Shown: piece after piece, positions 6,267-8,064 of the stretch
How the letters are laid out: every line of letters starts with the position of its first letter
Numbering within the stretch: position 1 is the first letter of the stretch
DNA from: Thiotrichales bacterium
GTDB lineage: Bacteria; Pseudomonadota; Gammaproteobacteria; J044
Direction: 5' to 3'
DNA: 8,064 bases
Assembly (NCBI GenBank): GCA_024762895.1
Contig: JANTGN010000113.1
Span: 1-8,064 of the forward strand
Translations under genes and position numbers: made by a program
The notes under the pieces: generated by a model
Told to the model about the DNA's origin: nothing
Database searches by the model: none
What the model saw: only the letters and a program-made list of their open reading frames with translations

Positions 6267-6500
6267 TCAGTCGGGCCAGACGCGTTGCCCATGCTGATAG
6301 CTGTCTGCTTTCTGTCTGGATGCGGTTGCATTTTTAGTTTCAGGCCTGGCTGTTTTCTTTTTAACCGGTACAGCTTTCTTTACTGCAGCCTTTTTCGCTG
6401 GCGCCGCAGGCTTTGACGGGGTCGGGGTTTCTGTTGATCCGGTCTTGGCTTTGCGAATCGTGTTTGCTAGTTGATCACCGGTTTTATCAGTTGTGCTCAT
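6267..6500 (-). CDS. mcdB: McdB-like carboxysome positioning protein
   Basis: This 77-residue, low-complexity, probably disordered protein is the likely partner of McdA. In McdAB systems McdB loads on carboxysomes and stimulates the McdA ATPase, so that cargo follows an McdA gradient over the nucleoid. The middle (about 29-52) is rich in Pro, Ala and Lys (PAAPAKKAAVKKAVPVKKK). By my count there are 17 Lys/Arg against 6 Asp/Glu. The C-terminus is GQRVWPD, with Trp at 75; alpha-type McdB proteins are small, disordered and share an invariant C-terminal Trp. The ATG overlaps the mcdA stop (ATGA, 6497-6500), so translation is probably coupled; GAGG lies 10 nt upstream. Identity rests on this Trp tail, the disorder and the mcdA overlap rather than overall similarity. 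An H1-like Ala/Lys protein is a less likely reading. Confidence 0.82.
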   Translation of the reverse strand: MSTTDKTGDQLANTIRKAKTGSTETPTPSKPAAPAKKAAVKKAVPVKKKTARPETKNATASRQKADSYQHGQRVWPD

Positions 6501-7123
6501 ACCTTGATCACCTCATCAATAAGTTTGTAAATTTCTTCGCTGGCAGCTCTTCCGCGACTACCCATGTCGTGGACGCTACGCCCTTCTAAAACGCTGTATT
6601 TATATGCTACGCGTCTGTAAATTGGTGTTTCTGCAGCAAGCATATCAATTTCAGAAAGCGCCTGAAAAACGAATTTTGAGAACCGGGTTCTCGGTTCTAC
6701 CTGATTCACTACCATCATTGCTGTCAATCGAGGATTCGATTTACGTGCTTCCTGTAAGTACTCTTCCAGGTGAACAGTTGCCCACAGGTCATAAGGAGAT
6801 GGCTGCACTGGAACAAGTACAGTATCACTGAAAGAAAGCGCCTGACCAGATTGTTCTGTATGAATTGAAGGAGGACAGTCTACAACGATGTGTTCAAACT
6901 GATCTTTAAGTTGATCGACGACTGACTCAAGGTCATCTACACCCTCGACAACGGGTAATCCTCTTTCTTCGTCCCTGATCTGAGACCATTGCAATGACGA
7001 ACGCTGAGGATCAGCGTCGACAAGTACAATGCTTCCTGATTTTGAAAGTCCCGACGCTATATTAACAGACAATGTCGTTTTGCCTGTTCCACCCTTGTTG
7101 CCTAGTATGGCAATGATCGACAT
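6497..7123 (-). CDS. mcdA: McdA, ParA-type ATPase for carboxysome positioning
   Basis: This 208-residue member of the ParA/MinD family binds the nucleoid non-specifically in its ATP form and spaces carboxysomes with McdB. The deviant Walker A motif is at 9-17 (NKGGTGKTT), with both signature Lys10 and catalytic Lys15. VLVDADPQRSS (33-43) is Walker A', and HIVVDCPPS (78-86) is Walker B with Asp82. PVQPSPYDLW (105-114) and NQVEPRT (140-146) are family blocks. It lacks the N-terminal HTH of plasmid ParA proteins, as expected for this short cargo-positioning type. GAGG overlapping the upstream stop, 7 nt before the ATG, supports the start. It is 10 bp behind the acRAF-like gene and overlaps mcdB by 4 bp. 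A generic chromosomal ParA is excluded mainly by the cso context and the downstream McdB-like gene. Confidence 0.92.
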   Translation of the reverse strand: MSIIAILGNKGGTGKTTLSVNIASGLSKSGSIVLVDADPQRSSLQWSQIRDEERGLPVVEGVDDLESVVDQLKDQFEHIVVDCPPSIHTEQSGQALSFSDTVLVPVQPSPYDLWATVHLEEYLQEARKSNPRLTAMMVVNQVEPRTRFSKFVFQALSEIDMLAAETPIYRRVAYKYSVLEGRSVHDMGSRGRAASEEIYKLIDEVIKV

Positions 7124-7133
7124 GGACCTGACC

Positions 7134-7400
7134 TCAGGAAGATTGACCTTCTATATCGGAAAGCTCATCAAGCATCCGGGCAAAATCTCTTTGCGCTTCC
7201 TCAAGTTCCTCAGAACCCTCGGCCGGATGAATCGTAATATTGACGTAATCCTTGGCAAAACCCATATCAGGATAAAGATCTTCCCGCTCCGAAAGTTCCG
7301 CAGCACGGTCCAGAAAATCACGCAAAGCTTCATAATCAGGAAACTCATAACGCTTTTCCAGACGTGCAGGCCTTGCACGTTCTTGCCAGACTTTTTTCAT
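7134..7400 (-). CDS. acRAF-like protein (pterin-4a-carbinolamine dehydratase fold)
   Basis: This 88-residue protein resembles the pterin-dehydratase-like alpha-carboxysome RuBisCO assembly factor, a cytoplasmic chaperone that helps assemble form I RuBisCO. It starts WQERARPARLEKRYEF, then DYEALRDFLDRAAELSE (22-38) as the first helix, YPDMGFAKDYVNITI (43-57) as the central strands, and a C-terminal helix (about 64-82). In active dehydratases the segment before the strands contains two catalytic histidines (HHP); here it reads LYP (42-44), so classical dehydratase activity is not expected. Spacing is 12 bp to the bacterioferritin gene and 10 bp to mcdA, so one transcript is likely. An AGGA overlapping the upstream stop lies 10 nt before the ATG. 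Without a search I cannot separate acRAF from other inactive pterin-dehydratase homologues, but this position in cso operons is typical. Confidence 0.82.
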   Translation of the reverse strand: MKKVWQERARPARLEKRYEFPDYEALRDFLDRAAELSEREDLYPDMGFAKDYVNITIHPAEGSEELEEAQRDFARMLDELSDIEGQSS

Positions 7401-7412
7401 TAATCCGAAATC

Positions 7413-7880
7413 CTAGAAGGTTGCACCTTGACTAGAAACGGGTTGCTCAAGTCGCGCTATCCATTGAGCAAGTTCCTGGCCGTGGGCCTGCTCTTCCTTT
7501 AGAATTGCCTCGAAAAACAGACGGTTATCATGGTCACCCCTGTTCGCACAGTAGACCGCAGCATCACGATAGAGCTGAACAAGCTCTAGCTCGAATGCAT
7601 GGTCATGGCGCAGCAACTCGATCAGGCTTTTACCTACATATGCAGGTCGAAGTTGTGAAGCATTGGGTGCAGCGCCTAGAGCGAGCATGCGTGCGATAAT
7701 TCTATCGACATGCTCCATCTCTTCACTGGCCTCGGCCCTGAGTTTTTCAGCCGGTTCCGCCAGACCCCAGGACGCGACAAGCCGCGCCTGGGTGCTGTAC
7801 ATCTGGACGGCGGAAAATTCCAGGCTCAATGCTCGGCCCAGGTAGCCCAGTACTTTATGGTCTGCACTGGCAGTAAGCAT
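7413..7880 (-). CDS. Bacterioferritin-like protein of the carboxysome operon
   Basis: This 155-residue four-helix ferritin would store iron or consume peroxide/O2 with Fe2+. Numbering from the ATG, the six diiron ligands of bacterioferritin are present in register with E. coli Bfr (shifted by 3): E21, E54, H57, E97, E130 and H133. M55 falls at the position of the E. coli inter-subunit haem ligand Met52, so a haem-binding dimer is possible. A GTG directly before the ATG (7881-7883) is an alternative start; GAGG lies 7 nt from the ATG but only 4 from the GTG, so the ATG is preferred. It sits 50 bp after the csoS1 stop and 12 bp before the acRAF-like gene. Bacterioferritin genes recur in alpha-carboxysome operons of chemoautotrophs; whether the protein enters the carboxysome is not known from sequence. 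Confidence 0.88.
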   Translation of the reverse strand: MLTASADHKVLGYLGRALSLEFSAVQMYSTQARLVASWGLAEPAEKLRAEASEEMEHVDRIIARMLALGAAPNASQLRPAYVGKSLIELLRHDHAFELELVQLYRDAAVYCANRGDHDNRLFFEAILKEEQAHGQELAQWIARLEQPVSSQGATF

Positions 7881-7893
7881 CACAATGCCTCGG

Positions 7894-7918
7894 CAAGCTT
7901 CAACAATATATCAGCTTG
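7894..7918 (-). other. Intercistronic hairpin between csoS1 and the bacterioferritin gene
   Basis: CAAGCT (7894-7899) and AGCTTG (7913-7918) are perfect 6-bp arms around 13 nt, located 12 bp past the csoS1 stop and 13 bp before the next start. No T-run follows on the minus strand. Shell-protein messages are needed in far greater amount than those of the downstream genes, so an mRNA-stabilising or processing hairpin is possible; this is inference. Confidence 0.35.
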
Positions 7919-7930
7919 GAACAACCTGTC

Positions 7931-8064
7931 TTACTTGGCAGCTGGGCTAGCTTCGCCACCGAGCACAGGCTCAACTTCTTTATGAGGACGAGCAATGATG
8001 TGCGCTGCAACCAGGCCATCACCAACACGCTCACAGGCATCTGCGCCAGCGCGAACAGCAGCGT
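7931..8064 (-). CDS. csoS1: CsoS1-type BMC-H carboxysome shell protein, C-terminal 43 residues (5' end outside window)
   Basis: Reading the minus strand from 8062 gives AAVRAGADACERVGDG then LVAAHIIARPHKEVEPVL and a tail GGEASPAAK before TAA at 7931-7933. GADA.ERVGDGLV.AHIIARPH.EVE is the characteristic end of CsoS1A/B/C, the hexamers that tile the flat facets of the alpha-carboxysome. The HIIARPH stretch is the last BMC strand. After it there is a short extra tail of about nine residues; in some cso operons the last of the csoS1 paralogues (CsoS1B) has such an extension, which fits its place next to bacterioferritin, but the paralogue cannot be fixed from this fragment. It is translated as the first visible gene of the minus-strand operon. 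It is cut by the window edge, so start and pore loop are not visible. Confidence 0.93.
   Translation of the reverse strand, partial: AAVRAGADACERVGDGLVAAHIIARPHKEVEPVLGGEASPAAK

Noticed and set aside
6330..6420. Lys/Ala-rich mcdB segment read as a histone H1-like or repeat element
   Set aside because: The 4-bp overlap with mcdA and the Trp-containing C-terminus fit McdB better; the Lys/Ala runs are not exact tandem DNA repeats.
7029..7403. 124-codon plus-strand frame over mcdA and the acRAF-like gene
   Set aside because: It crosses the ends of two well-supported minus-strand genes and its translation shows no family features.
1..8064. CRISPR array, insertion sequence or phage genes
   Set aside because: No regularly spaced repeats, no transposase or integrase frames, and gene order is a coherent carboxysome neighbourhood.

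Overview
The window is the accessory end of an alpha-carboxysome (cso) locus from a chemoautotrophic proteobacterium, most likely a sulfur-oxidising or nitrifying gammaproteobacterium. This rests on a CsoS1-type shell protein, CsoS1D, an acRAF-like protein, a ParA-type McdA with a small McdB, a carboxysome-operon bacterioferritin, a SulP transporter and a CbbR-type LysR regulator, all within 8 kb. The pdxH fragment looks gammaproteobacterial. I cannot name the genus. RuBisCO, CsoS2, the carboxysomal carbonic anhydrase and the CsoS4 vertex proteins are not in the window; they would be expected beyond the right edge, upstream on the minus strand.

Layout. Plus strand, left end: the 3' part of pdxH (2-310), a 174-bp promoter-bearing gap, csoS1D (485-1102), and a Nudix hydrolase gene (1105-1668) only 2 bp behind it. 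Minus strand, read from the right edge leftwards: the 3' end of a csoS1 BMC-H gene (7931-8064), a bacterioferritin-like gene (7413-7880), an acRAF/pterin-dehydratase-like gene (7134-7400), mcdA (6497-7123), and mcdB (6267-6500), which overlaps mcdA by 4 bp. After a 256-bp gap come a SulP transporter with a STAS domain (3878-6010), a CbbR-like regulator (2768-3799) and a soluble PDC/Cache-domain protein (1676-2647). The last converges with the Nudix gene across 7 bp. No stretch above 300 bp lacks a gene.

How the parts fit. CsoS1 builds the shell facets and CsoS1D is a gated pore trimer of the same shell. The acRAF-like protein assists RuBisCO assembly, McdA and McdB space carboxysomes over the nucleoid, and SulP plausibly brings bicarbonate into the cytoplasm. 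CbbR would sense Calvin-cycle metabolites and control the genes. Bacterioferritin, the Nudix hydrolase and the PDC-domain protein are associates whose roles here are not established.

The least ordinary items are a ~130-residue coiled-coil insertion between TM7 and TM8 of the SulP transporter, a soluble Cache-type sensor with no output domain next to CbbR, the tight csoS1D-Nudix gene pair, and dyad-symmetric DNA sites upstream of csoS1D and of the SulP gene that could be LysR-type operators.
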